Part shown: positions 9,404 through 19,000 of the stretch, one piece after another
How positions within the stretch are numbered: the first letter of the stretch is position 1
How the letters are laid out: each line of letters opens with the position of its first letter
NCBI GenBank assembly: GCA_016714605.1
Contig: JADKDL010000024.1
Span: 1 to 31,875, forward strand
Direction: 5' to 3'
From: Bacteroidales bacterium
Lineage (GTDB): Bacteria > Bacteroidota > Bacteroidia > Bacteroidales > UBA1715
DNA length: 31,875 bases
Program-made: the position numbers and the translations under genes
Notes under the pieces: model-generated
Told to the model about the DNA's origin: nothing
The model's database searches: none
Seen by the model: the letters and a program-made list of their open reading frames with translations, nothing else

Positions 9404-10273
9404 TTATTGAAAAAGGATATAATCTTCAGGATTTACCGGTTTGCCATCAATCCAAAGCTCAAAATGTAAATGAGGACCGGTGGTAAACTCTCCTGTGTTG
9501 CCCATAACTGCAATAGCTTCTCCAATTTTCACATTATCGCCTTCTGATTTGAGAATCTTTTTGTTGTGTTTGTAAACAGACAATACATTTTTCTTATGCA
9601 GAACTACAATAACATAACCGGTTTCCATGGTCCAATCGTTAAAAACAACAACCCCATCGGTTATAGAAGTAATAAGTTCGTCATTTGCAGCAACAATATC
9701 AGTTGCAAAATGTTTTTCTGAAGTGTTGTACGAATTGGTTATTATACCTCGCACAGGTGGGAAAAATCCGAATTCAGTTTTGGCTGAAGCCGGGTCTACT
9801 TCCGTAAACATATTTAGGTTGTATGCTTCCTCTTCTTCAACTTGTTTTCTCATCAATGAATCGTCTTTTGAAGGGGCGAAATTTAAATCTTTGTACCTTC
9901 CGGTAGTATCGCCTTTGAATTCCTGATATGGTTCAGATATATTGTCGTTTAAAATTAATTTTATGTTGTTTATATACTGATCATAAAGTCGTAATTGATT
10001 TTGAAGTGAATCTACCAACATTGAGTTTTGTATTATTTTATGACGTTCTTCTGCTTTTGGAAAATCTGGAATAACATAGGCTTTAAGAGGGGTGTATGCA
10101 ATGAGAAGATAGACCAATCCCATTAATACAATAGATAAAACGCTTGCCAACATAAATACATTCCAGCGAGTTAGTTTATATGACAACACCTCTTCAAAAG
10201 TGTTGTCGTTATAGATTATTAGTCTGTATTTATTGGTGAGTTTTGAAAATGCTTTTTTAGATATTCCTTTCAT
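9404..10273 (-). CDS. M23-family (LytM-like) membrane-anchored peptidase
   Basis: A cell-envelope protein of 289 residues with a short basic cytoplasmic N-terminus, one membrane helix at about 38-60 and a periplasmic part. The coiled stretch at 75-160 leads into an M23 domain at about 170-285. The zinc ligands are all visible: His188 and Asp192 in EKHFATDI, and His268-x-His270 in TGPHLHFELW. It should therefore be a working endopeptidase on peptidoglycan cross-links rather than a degenerate activator, although I have not checked substrate. I chose ATG 10273 over the upstream in-frame ATG at 10345, because an AGAGAG run sits just before it and the intervening residues are low-complexity basic. 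It is the first gene of the run M23, dxr, rseP, ABC-F. Confidence 0.87.
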   Translation of the reverse strand: MKGISKKAFSKLTNKYRLIIYNDNTFEEVLSYKLTRWNVFMLASVLSIVLMGLVYLLIAYTPLKAYVIPDFPKAEERHKIIQNSMLVDSLQNQLRLYDQYINNIKLILNDNISEPYQEFKGDTTGRYKDLNFAPSKDDSLMRKQVEEEEAYNLNMFTEVDPASAKTEFGFFPPVRGIITNSYNTSEKHFATDIVAANDELITSITDGVVVFNDWTMETGYVIVVLHKKNVLSVYKHNKKILKSEGDNVKIGEAIAVMGNTGEFTTGPHLHFELWIDGKPVNPEDYILFQ

Positions 10274-10557
10274 TCTCTCTTTTCTTTTTATTTTTAATTT
10301 TTGTTGATTTATGTTTAATGTAAAAGCTTTTCTATAGCAAAACAAAAATCAACAAAATAGATTTTTACCGAAATTTTTATTATTTAAGGGAAACAATTTG
10401 TTTTCTATCAATCTGATTCTTTAAATAAATTCACACAAAATAGAAAACGCTAAAACGTGACAAAGATACATAAATTCCTTGGTTATTACTCTTTGAAGTA
10501 ATGATTGGAAAAAATAAAATATTATATATTTTTAGAGTTTTATTTATAATGTGAATT

Positions 10558-10594
10558 AATATAGAAAAATAATTAATTTTTATTTTTCTATATT
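10558..10594. repeat. AT-rich perfect palindrome (15-base arms)
   Basis: The arms AATATAGAAAAATAA (10558-10572) and TTATTTTTCTATATT (10580-10594) are exact inverse copies around a 7-base loop. It could form a hairpin on either strand. It lies directly before the GC-richer palindrome array, in a gap without genes (10274-10895). Confidence 0.7.
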
Positions 10595-10600
10595 ATCCAA

Positions 10601-10790
10601 ACAGGCTGAAAGCCCAACTTAATTCAGCCCGATGGCATCGCCTCGGGTAAAGATGGTGAATATTAATAATCGCACTGAAAGTGCAGCTAAGAATAGTATT
10701 TAAACTGCACTTTCAGTGCGACTTTATAAACGGAAAAGTTAACCCAAGGCGTTGCCGTTGGGCTGAACTAAATTGCCCTTCTAGGGCGTT
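10601..10790. repeat. Nested palindrome array, REP-like intergenic element
   Basis: A stretch of about 190 bases, clearly GC-richer than its surroundings, holds hairpin after hairpin. A short hairpin, GGCTGAAAGCCC, comes first. Then come CCCGATGGCATCGCCTCGGG (10628-10647), a perfect 16-base inverted repeat CGCACTGAAAGTGCAG / CTGCACTTTCAGTGCG (10671-10686 and 10705-10720), CCCAAGGCGTTGCCGTTGGG (about 10743-10762) and GCCCTTCTAGGGC (about 10775-10787). Outer parts also pair: TTCAGCCC near 10623 with GGGCTGAA near 10760. No open frame is present. This layout is typical of dispersed palindromic elements in Bacteroidota; copies elsewhere would confirm it. Confidence 0.7.
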
Positions 10791-10895
10791 TAAATAGCTA
10801 TATTATTCTTTATTTCGCAATTATAGTAATAGAATAAGTATTACCTTTAAATTGATATATTGTTTGTTGAAACCTCAATAGTAAAATTCAAAAAA

Positions 10896-11294
10896 ATGAA
10901 TTCTAAGCAACAGAAATTTTCAATAAAAAAACGTCTTAAAAGTTTTACTTATGCGTTTAATGGCTTGTGGGTTATAGTAAAAGAGGAGCATAATTTTAGG
11001 ATTCATCTTTTTGCAGCACTTTTTGTAGTTGTAGCTGGATTTTTTTTCAGTCTTACTGTATTAGAATGGTGTGTAGTTATTTTTGCAATAGGTTTTGTCT
11101 TTTCTTTAGAAATTATAAATTCGGCTATCGAAAATATTTCAGATTTTGTTTCACCAGATCGAAATGTGGCTATAAAGAAGATAAAAGATATATCGGCTGC
11201 TGCTGTTTTGGTTGGTGCTTTTACTGCTTTAATCATTGGATTCCTAATTTTTATTCCCAAAATAGTTGCTTTAATAAGTATTTTAGATAATTAA
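10896..11294 (+). CDS. dgkA: Diacylglycerol kinase / undecaprenol kinase (DgkA family)
   Basis: A small inner-membrane kinase of 132 residues with three membrane helices, at about 36-54, 55-71 and 100-123. The family signature EIINSAIEN spans Glu72 to Asn80, and KDISAAAVL with Asp98 matches the active-site KDM.SAAV segment of E. coli DgkA. Glu30 in VKEEHNFRIH is the other conserved acidic residue. The family phosphorylates diacylglycerol or, in many non-proteobacteria, undecaprenol, which recycles the lipid carrier for the cell wall. The sequence cannot choose between the two. ATG 10896 is used rather than the frame opening at 10860, since it aligns with the family start. Confidence 0.9.
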   Translation: MNSKQQKFSIKKRLKSFTYAFNGLWVIVKEEHNFRIHLFAALFVVVAGFFFSLTVLEWCVVIFAIGFVFSLEIINSAIENISDFVSPDRNVAIKKIKDISAAAVLVGAFTALIIGFLIFIPKIVALISILDN

Positions 11295-11312
11295 AAAAAA
11301 AGTATAATTTTT

Positions 11313-11344
11313 TTTAGAAATATAATTACAAAATTATACATTTG
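11313..11344 (+). promoter_or_regulatory. Candidate Bacteroidota promoter for the 81-residue protein gene
   Basis: TACATTTG at 11337-11344 fits the -7 consensus TAnnTTTG. A TTTAG-type -33 box lies about 19 bases upstream (around 11313-11317), close to the TTTG consensus. It is 44 bases before the ATG at 11389. Confidence 0.45.
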
Positions 11345-11388
11345 AATAAATTATACTTTAGTAATAAATTTAAAAACAAAACGGCATT

Positions 11389-11634
11389 ATGGCATACGTA
11401 TCTATTGATGGTCAGCAGTATGAAAAAGAATTACTTGATCTTGCTACAAAATTAACAACAGGAAGAGGAGAAGGTAAAATTTCTAAAGAAGAAGTTGAAG
11501 AGTTATTTCAATCAGCATTAGACGGTAAAGGAGTTACTGAAACTGAAAAAAGAACTTTAAATTACATAAGAACAAAATTTCAGTTTACAGATGCAGCTGC
11601 TACTTTATTTGACAGCAAAATTAAAAGCATCTAA
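11389..11634 (+). CDS. Small conserved acidic/basic soluble protein, function unknown
   Basis: An 81-residue protein without signal peptide or membrane helix. It opens MAYVSIDGQQYEKELLDLA and has a predicted helical middle (SKEEVEELFQSALDGKG) and a second helical half (TETEKRTLNYIRTKF). I have the impression of similar small proteins in other bacteria, with the pattern GRGEGKIS..E, but cannot name the family. The KISKEEVEELFQSALDGKG part looks like a degenerate helix-loop-helix of EF-hand shape without a complete calcium loop. A promoter candidate precedes it and a strong terminator follows, so it is a single-gene unit and probably well expressed. Confidence 0.75.
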   Translation: MAYVSIDGQQYEKELLDLATKLTTGRGEGKISKEEVEELFQSALDGKGVTETEKRTLNYIRTKFQFTDAAATLFDSKIKSI

Positions 11635-11723
11635 GAAAATTTTTTTTTAGAATTGAATTTTATTGATTTGAAAAAAAATATTATTTTCGTTTAGTTGTTT
11701 TAGGTTAATTTTAAATTCAGATT

Positions 11724-11760
11724 AAAAGGAGTGATACTTGTATTTGTACACTCCTTTTTT
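11724..11760. terminator. Bidirectional rho-independent terminator
   Basis: AAAAGGAGTG (11724-11733) pairs with CACTCCTTTT (11749-11758), loop 15 bases, followed by a T run. The A run on the left makes it work for the minus strand too. It sits between the convergent 81-residue gene and the isopropylmalate-synthase-like gene and ends both. Confidence 0.85.
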
Positions 11761-13294
11761 ATTTATCATTCATAAAGCCTTCTTCTATAATATTAAGCAT
11801 TCTAGTAGTGGCAATTATTGCAGCAGTAGTTTGGTCTGAATCTAGTCCGCGTGTTTTAAAATCCTTCTCGCCCAGTCTCCATGTTATGCTTGTTTCTACC
11901 AAAGCATCTGTTTTACCGCCCGGTGGAATGGTTACCAAATAATCTATAAGTATAGGCAGTGTTCTTGGGATATGATTTGTATATATTTTTTTTATTGCAT
12001 TCATATAAGCATCGTATTGTCCGTCGCCTTTAGCCGTTTCTTCATAATCTACTCCTTTGTAGTGAAGTTTTACGGTAGCTACAGGTTTCAATCCTTTTGC
12101 TTTTCCTAAAAAATAGTTGGTGATAATAATCTCTTCTTGGGTTTGTTTATCGCCTATTACCTCTCGAATGATATATGGTAAATCTTCGGTTGTAATAGTT
12201 TCTTTTTTATCGCCCAGTTCAATTACTTTTTGAGTAACTTTTTGCATTATTTCAGGCTCAAGTTCTATACCTAACTCCTCAAGATTTTTTTCAATATTAG
12301 CTTTGCCGGAGGTCTTTCCAAGGGCATATTTTCTAACTCTCCCAAAGCGTTCGGGCATAAGACGGTTAAAGTAAAGATTTCCTTTTTTATCGCCATCGGC
12401 ATGAACACCTGCGGTTTGAGTAAATACATTTTCACCAATAACCGGTTTATTTTCAGGAATTCGTAAACCGGAAATAATCTCAACCATTTTGCTGGTTTTA
12501 TTTAAAGATGCTTCATTTACCGAAATCTCTATTCCCGGCACATGGTCGTTTAGAGCTGGAACAACACTTGAAAGAGTTGTATTCCCGGTTCGTTCGCCCA
12601 ATCCATTTATTGAAGTGTGTATGCCGTTTACTCCGGCTTTTACGGCTGCTAGTGCATTTGCCACAGCCATATCATAATCATTATGACCATGAAAATCGAA
12701 ATGCAAATCAGGAAATTCTCTTCTTAGCGACCCACAAAATAGCGTAACTTCATCAGGATTAAGTATTCCCAATGTATCGGGGAGCATAAACCTTCTTATA
12801 TTTTCGGTTTGTAGCGTTTGTAAATATTGTCTTATATATTCGGGAGAGGTTTTCATCCCGTTCGACCAATCTTCTAAATAGACATTTACATTTATCCCTT
12901 TTGAATTTGCATAAGCAATTACTCTTCTTATATCGTTGAAATGTTGCTCTGGGGTTTTCTTTAGTTGATTTGTAAGGTGATTGAGTGAGCCTTTGGTAAG
13001 CAAATTCATACACCTGCCTCCGGTTTGCGAAATCCAATCAACCGACTGAATTTCATCTACAAAGCCTAGTACTTCAATGCGTTCTATGAAGCAACGCTCT
13101 AGTGCCCAGGTCATTATTTTTTTCACAGAACTAAATTCTCCGGTAGAAACTCTAGCCGATGCAATCTCTATTCTGTCAACATTTATTTCGGTAAGCAATT
13201 GTTTTGCTATGGTAAATTTTTCCTTCTCGGTAAATGATACTCCACTGGTTTGTTCCCCATCTCTCAGGGTCGTATCCATTATTTCAATTTTCAT
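11759..13294 (-). CDS. 2-isopropylmalate / citramalate synthase family enzyme (LeuA-like)
   Basis: A 511-residue enzyme of the DRE-TIM metallolyase group. The N-terminal TIM barrel has DTTLRDGEQTSGVSF at about 7-21 (metal Asp, catalytic Arg), HFDFHGHNDYD near 197-207 (metal HxH) and NGLGERTGN near 230-238. HADGDKKGNLYF and LGKTSGKANI follow in the linker region, and a LeuA-type regulatory dimer domain spans about 375-505 (VKLHYKGVDYEET, AIIATTRML). The family condenses acetyl-CoA with a 2-oxo acid, 2-oxoisovalerate (leucine) or pyruvate (isoleucine route). This subgroup, opening MKIEIMDTTLRDGEQTSGVSF, is found in Bacteroidota beside an ordinary LeuA, so the substrate is open. It is not next to other leucine genes here. 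The stop overlaps the terminator. Confidence 0.85.
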   Translation of the reverse strand: MKIEIMDTTLRDGEQTSGVSFTEKEKFTIAKQLLTEINVDRIEIASARVSTGEFSSVKKIMTWALERCFIERIEVLGFVDEIQSVDWISQTGGRCMNLLTKGSLNHLTNQLKKTPEQHFNDIRRVIAYANSKGINVNVYLEDWSNGMKTSPEYIRQYLQTLQTENIRRFMLPDTLGILNPDEVTLFCGSLRREFPDLHFDFHGHNDYDMAVANALAAVKAGVNGIHTSINGLGERTGNTTLSSVVPALNDHVPGIEISVNEASLNKTSKMVEIISGLRIPENKPVIGENVFTQTAGVHADGDKKGNLYFNRLMPERFGRVRKYALGKTSGKANIEKNLEELGIELEPEIMQKVTQKVIELGDKKETITTEDLPYIIREVIGDKQTQEEIIITNYFLGKAKGLKPVATVKLHYKGVDYEETAKGDGQYDAYMNAIKKIYTNHIPRTLPILIDYLVTIPPGGKTDALVETSITWRLGEKDFKTRGLDSDQTTAAIIATTRMLNIIEEGFMNDK

Positions 13295-13354
13295 CTGATT
13301 ATTTTAATTGTTTATTAATGGTTACATTAATCAATTTTTCAATAAAATTATTTT

Positions 13355-13429
13355 CTTATGAGTATTAATAATATCGTTAGAATGTTTTTACTAAACGTTA
13401 AAAATATTCATTTTATTAATGCTCATAAG
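13355..13429. repeat. Long inverted repeat upstream of the LeuA-like gene
   Basis: CTTATGAGTATTAATAA (13355-13371) and TTATTAATGCTCATAAG (13413-13429) form 17-base arms with one mismatch (a G-U pair in RNA). The 41-base loop contains a smaller CGTTAG / CTAAACG stem. It lies between the prfC stop (13498) and the LeuA-like start (13294), both minus strand. On that strand the distal arm is followed by an A/T-rich stretch. It can be the prfC terminator or part of a leader; no leader peptide was recognised. Confidence 0.65.
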
Positions 13430-13497
13430 AGTTTTGATGTAAAAAAAAGAAATACATTACAAAAGTTTTTTTCAAAACAGTATTAAATATTTGTGTA

Positions 13498-15076
13498 TCA
13501 GAATTCTGAAGTGAAATAAAATTGTATTTCAGGGAAGTTTTGTTGTGCCATTTGCAAATCAAATGTTGATGTTGCCAAATACACATCTCTTCCATGTTTA
13601 TCAGTTGCCATATTTTGGTATTTTCTTCTTTTGAAATCCTCGTATTGTTCTTTATTTGTAGATGTTATCCAACATGCTTTGTAAAGTTGAATAGACTCGA
13701 ACCTACATTTTGCATTATATTCATGTTCAAGTCTGTATTGAATTACTTCAAATTGTAATGCACCTACAGTACCTATAATTTTTCTATTACTTGCTGTGTT
13801 TGTAAATAGTTGAGCTACACCTTCATCCATAAGCTGATCTACTCCTTTAGAAAGTTGCTTGTATTTTAATGGATCTGCATTTTCTATATACTTAAACATT
13901 TCGGGCGAAAAGCTTGGAATGCCTGTGTAATTGAGTTTCTCGCCTTCGGTTAGTGTATCGCCAATCTTAAAATTTCCTGAGTCATAAAGTCCCACAATGT
14001 CGCCCGGATATGCTTCGTCGAGAATTTCTTTTTTATCTGCCATGAATGATGTTGGGTTGGCAAATTTCATAGTTTTATTGTGGCGTATGTGCAGATAATT
14101 GGTATTTCTCTGAAATTTTCCCGAACATATCTTTACAAATGCTATTCTATCTCTGTGGTTCGGATCCATATTGGCATGTATTTTAAATACAAAACCTGAA
14201 AATTTATCTTCATACGGATTTATTTCTCGTTCCACAGTGAAGCTATTTCTAGGCGATGGGGCAATTTCAACAAAGCAATTAAGCAATTCTTTTACACCAA
14301 AATTATTAAGTGCACTACCAAAAAACACCGGGGCTACTTCTGCCGATTTGTATTTATCAATATCAAATTCAGGATACACTCCCTCTACAAGTTGTATCTC
14401 TTCTCTTAGCAAAGTTGCAGCATCAAGACCTACAAGGCTATCAATTTCAGTGCTTTGTAAATCTGCCACTGCTACAGATGGTCTGATTCTTTCTTTATCT
14501 GGTTCAAAAAAATCTAGTTTGTTTTCATATAAATTATACACCCCTTGTAGGTTATAACCCATACCTACCGGCCAACTGAGTGGTCTTACTTTAATATGTA
14601 GTTTCTTTTCAATCTCATCGAGCAATGCAAATGGGTCTTTACCTTCGCGGTCTACTTTATTTATGAATACGATAACCGGAGTTTTTCGCATAAAACAAAC
14701 CTGTGCAAGTTTTTCGGTTTGCTCTTCTACACCTTTTGCTACGTCTATTACAATTATTACACTATCTACTGCGGTAAGAGTACGGTATGTATCTTCTGCA
14801 AAATCTTTGTGACCTGGTGTGTCAAGTATATTTATTTTTCTTTCAGCATATTCAAAACCCATAACCGATGTAGCTACAGAAATACCTCTTTGTTTCTCAA
14901 TTTCCATGAAATCTGAGGTTGCTGTCTTTTTTATCTTATTTGATTTAACTGCACCTGCAACGTGTATTGCACCTCCAAAGAGTAATAGTTTTTCAGTTAA
15001 AGGTTGTTTTTCCTGCATCAGGGTGACTGATAATTGCAAAAGTTCTACGTCTGTTTATTTCTTTTTCAAATGCCAT
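13498..15076 (-). CDS. prfC: Peptide chain release factor 3, interrupted by a one-base frameshift
   Basis: RF3 is the GTPase that removes RF1/RF2 from the ribosome after termination. The ATG at 15076 starts MAFEKEINRRRTFAIISHPD, AGKTT, then falls out of frame because a T too many lies in the run at 14999-15001. Removing it gives TLTEKLLLFGGAIHVAGAVK, exactly as in the family. The rest is intact: switch I segment IEKQRGISVATSV, ILDTPGHKDFAEDTYR, FINKVDREG, an EF-Tu-like domain 2 and the RF3 C-terminal domain (VGALQFEVIQYRLEHEYNA). The span of 1579 bases minus one gives 525 residues, the normal length. Without the correction, translation could only begin after the P-loop and make a non-binding protein. 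The break is probably a sequence error. Confidence 0.92.
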
Positions 15077-15356
15077 GAACAATTTTTTTTTCGAGTTGCA
15101 AATTTACATAAAATAACTGCTTAATTAAGTATACTTTTCCTATTATATTACGTAAAGTGTAATTTTATACGTGCTTAGTGTTTTTTATTTGTTAATTAGG
15201 TAATAAACTGATAAAAAGAGTTGTAAAAACCCTCAATTTATAGTAAAATGCAAAAATAAGTACTTTACACTATTTACTTTTAATGCCAGCTAATGTATAT
15301 TGACATATATTATTATTTAACATGATTTAGGTCATACTTCTTTAATTTTTAATGAT

Positions 15357-15827
15357 ATGGAAAAAGAAGACAGAGCATTATTTCAATCGGTTTTGGAAAT
15401 AATGCGAAAAAGAATGAAGGAAAATATTAAGAGAATGGAAGAGAATAATAATGCTTCTGCATCTATTCTTAAGATGGAATCGCCTTCCATACAACGCACT
15501 CGTATGGTAAACGATATATCGTCGAAAAATGGCGATTTGACTAAGGAGAATAATGATTTGCTGAGAATGCATTCAGATATTATTAAGTATTTAAATCAGT
15601 ATGTTATTGGTTCAAATATTTCTACATCGGTTGCTGAATCTGAAGGAATTAAAATTACTACCCTTACCGCCGATCAGTTGTTTGAGCTTACAATTAAAGG
15701 AGAAATACCTCTTGATGATAAGTATCCGTTATTAGCTAACAAAGAGTTCATGGATAAGCTATTGGAATATTACAGAACGAATGAATATTACGAAGTGTGT
15801 TCTAAAATTGTGAACCTTATTAATTAA
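15357..15827 (+). CDS. Predicted alpha-helical cytoplasmic protein, function unknown
   Basis: A 156-residue protein that I do not recognise. The first 30 residues are strongly helical and charged (MRKRMKENIKRMEENN). A second helical heptad-like stretch (DLTKENNDLLRMHSDIIKYL) covers about 60-80, followed by a compact C-terminal part (KITTLTADQLFELTIKGEIP, then YYEVCSKIVNLIN). There is no signal peptide or membrane segment. The gene is divergent from prfC, with a 280-base AT-rich gap that must hold both promoters, and ends 84 bases before a strong terminator, so it is monocistronic. Coding use matches the neighbours. Confidence 0.7.
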   Translation: MEKEDRALFQSVLEIMRKRMKENIKRMEENNNASASILKMESPSIQRTRMVNDISSKNGDLTKENNDLLRMHSDIIKYLNQYVIGSNISTSVAESEGIKITTLTADQLFELTIKGEIPLDDKYPLLANKEFMDKLLEYYRTNEYYEVCSKIVNLIN

Positions 15828-15910
15828 TTGGTTCTTTATTAAATAGATTTTTATTTGTGTTTTCTTTTCCCTCTCTAATTCTCTTATTAGTAGACAATAA
15901 ACATATTTTT

Positions 15911-15948
15911 AGGATGAAATCTTTTTTCTTGATTTCATCCTTTTTTTT
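15911..15948 (+). terminator. Rho-independent terminator
   Basis: AGGATGAAATC (15911-15921) pairs with GATTTCATCCT (15931-15941) across a 9-base loop, followed by eight T. It ends the 156-residue protein gene. Confidence 0.88.
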
Positions 15949-16060
15949 GTCCTTTTCAATTAAGTTGCTTCTATTTTTACATAAAAAAAAAGAATATTTT
16001 TCCTTGTTTCTGTTGATGTATATCAATACATCTTATAAGTATAAATAGATTGTATGTATT

Positions 16061-16068
16061 TACATTTG
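16061..16068 (+). promoter_or_regulatory. Possible -7 promoter box of the giant SprB-repeat gene
   Basis: TACATTTG fits TAnnTTTG and lies 28 bases before the ATG at 16097. No TTTG -33 box is visible at the expected spacing, so support is weak. Confidence 0.35.
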
Positions 16069-16096
16069 GGTAGAAACTAACCTATAATTTAAATAT

Positions 16097-19000
16097 ATGC
16101 AATTAAGAACTAGACATTTTGTTGTATGTCTGCTGTTAATAGTATTCCTATTTGGGAAGCTATATAGTCAGACCGGAACTAAAATTACACAAACCTCAAT
16201 TGTAGAGGCTAAGTTAAACTCTGTTTTACATATCAATTGTAATGGCGACAAAAAAGGAGCTATTAACATCATGGTATCTGGTGGTATTCCACCGTATTCT
16301 TATCTGTGGAGTAATGGTGCCGTAACTCAGGATATTGCAGGCTTAGCTGCAGGTAAGTATACCGTTATTGTTCGGGATTCATACGGCTGTCCTGATACTT
16401 TAGTAGTTGATGTAAAAGAACCTCCAAAATTATCGGTAGTTGTTGATTCTGTAAGAGATATTCTCTGTTACGGATATAAGCATGGTAGGGTAGATGTTTC
16501 GGTTGTAGGTGGTGTGCCTCCTTATGTTTACAGTTGGAGTAATGAATCTACTGCGCAAGACCTTATAAACGTAGAAGCCGGGGAGTACGCTCTATTGGTT
16601 ACTGATGCTAAGAATTGTCAAGAAATTGCATCGGCGCTTGTTAAGCAAAATCCTCTTATTGTAAAATCTAATGAAAAGGTTCAGAATGTTTCTTGTTCGG
16701 GCGATTCTACCGGGGTTATTGATATTAATGTAGTTGGTGGTGTGCCGCCCTATTCGTATACGTGGACTTCGGGCAAAACTTCCGAAGATTTAAATGGTTT
16801 AGTTGCTGGTGAATATACCGTAATGGTTAGAGATAATCGTGGTTGTTACGAGAGTTATTCAACCAAAGTATCTGAACCCGATCCTATTGTCATTAAACTC
16901 GATGAGGTTAGACATATCAACTGTTCGGGCGATAAGAGTGGTGCTATAAATGTTGATGTAAGTGGTGGTCTTAAGCCATACATTTATAAATGGAATGAAT
17001 CTTTTGCAACTACTCAAGATTTAGCCGGACTCGATGCCGGTGAATACAAACTCGTTGTAGAAGATGGTAAAAAATGTACTAAGACACTTAAGCAGACTAT
17101 TAATGAACCTGAAAAATTAGTCATTAATGTAGAAAAAGTTAAGAATGTACTTACTTATGGTGGCTCTGATGGAGCAATTTATATAAACGTAACCGGTGGT
17201 ATAAGTCCTTATGATTTTAACTGGAGTAATGGTGCAAAATCTAAAGATATTGCAAACGTAAATGCAAATAATTATATATGTAGAATTACCGATAAAAATA
17301 AGTGCGTTAACACTTTAAGTGTTAATATAAGTCAGCCGGCTTTATTGGAAGCTTCTATAAGTTTGGTAGAAAATATAAAATGTTTTGGCGACAAAAAAGG
17401 CGCTATTTCGGTAAATGTAAAAGGTGGTGTTACTCCTTATAAGTTTAAATGGAGCAATGGTGATAGTACTCAGAATATCAAAAACATTCCGGCTGGAACA
17501 TATAGTTTACTCATAACTGATGCTAATGGAATAACAAAAACACTTAAAGCCACTGTTGAACAACCTACAAAATTGATTAGTTCATTACAGTCGGTTGCTA
17601 ATGTTGCTTGTTATGGCGATTTTGAGGGAATTGTAGATATAAATGTAAATGGTGGTACGCCTCCTTATATTTATAACTGGAGCAATGGGGCTAAAACGCA
17701 AGATTTATCTAAGGTGTTGGCAGGTAGCTATTCTGTAAAAATTATTGATAAAAACAATTGTACCGATTCTTTGAAAGCGAAAGTTGAACAATCGCCTAAA
17801 TTAGAAGTTAGTGCAAAAGAAGTTGTTGATATCAAATGTTTTGGCAAGGCAGAAGGTAGTGTGTCTATCATAGTAAGTGGTGGTGTTGCTCCTTATCTTT
17901 TCAATTGGAGCAATGGAGCTAAATTACAAAACCTATCGCAATTAAATGCCGGACAGTATTCGCTTAAGGTATCTGATACTAAGGGTTGTACACAGTCTGT
18001 TGATGTGAGAATAAAAGAACCTGCTTTGATGGTTTCTAGTATTACAGAAGTGGTAAATGTAAAATGTAAAGGCGATTCTACCGGTGCTGTGAAAATAAAT
18101 GTTGTTGGTGGTACTGCTCCTTATGCTTTTAAATGGAGCAATGCTAAAACTGAAAAAGATAATGTATTGCTTAAAGCAGGTAGTTATTCGGTTAACATAA
18201 CCGATGCTAATGGCTGTCTAAACACGCTTAGTACTACCGTTATAGAACCTTCAAAACTCACTTCTATTATTGCCAAAGTAACAAATATTGATTGTTTTGG
18301 TGAGTCAACAGGAGGTGTAGATGTTACTATTGGTGGTGGTGTTTCTCCTTATATTTATAAATGGAGCAATAATGCTACAACTCAAAATTTGGTTGGTGTA
18401 AAACAAGGTGAATATTCTTTATTGGTTAAAGATCAGAACAATTGTACTTCCGAATTGAAAGCTTCGATAATTCAAAATAAAGAATTATTGAGTACTGTTG
18501 AGGCTCTTACTCATGTAGCTTGTAATGGCGACAAAACTGGTGCTGCCAAACTTAGTGTAAAGGGTGGTGTTGAGCCGTATGTGTTTAAGTGGAGCAATGG
18601 TGGTACTATGAGAGATTTGGCTGCGGTAAAAGCTGGTCAGTATTATTTAGTAATAACCGATGCCAAAGGATGTAATACAAACGTAAATGTAACGCTTAAT
18701 GAACCACCGCTTTTTGAAGGTGAATTTGCTACTATTAAGCAAATCAGCTGTCACGGCGATGCCGATGGTGAGGTAATTACTAACTTTAAAGGTGGTGTTG
18801 TACCATATACTTATAGCTGGAGTAATTTGCAAACTACAAAAGATATTAAAACACTTATAGCAGGTACTTATTCGGTAACAGCTACTGATAAAAATGGTTG
18901 TAAAAAGTCATTAAGTACTACAATTGAACAACCTACTAAATTGGAACTAAATTTAATTTCTACGACTAACAATCTTTGTGCAGGCGAAAGAAATGGTGCA

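Noticed and set aside
15820..16048. Small open frames on both strands around 15820-16048
   Set aside because: Low-complexity Lys/Phe/Ser reading of AT-rich DNA around the terminator, no start site signals.
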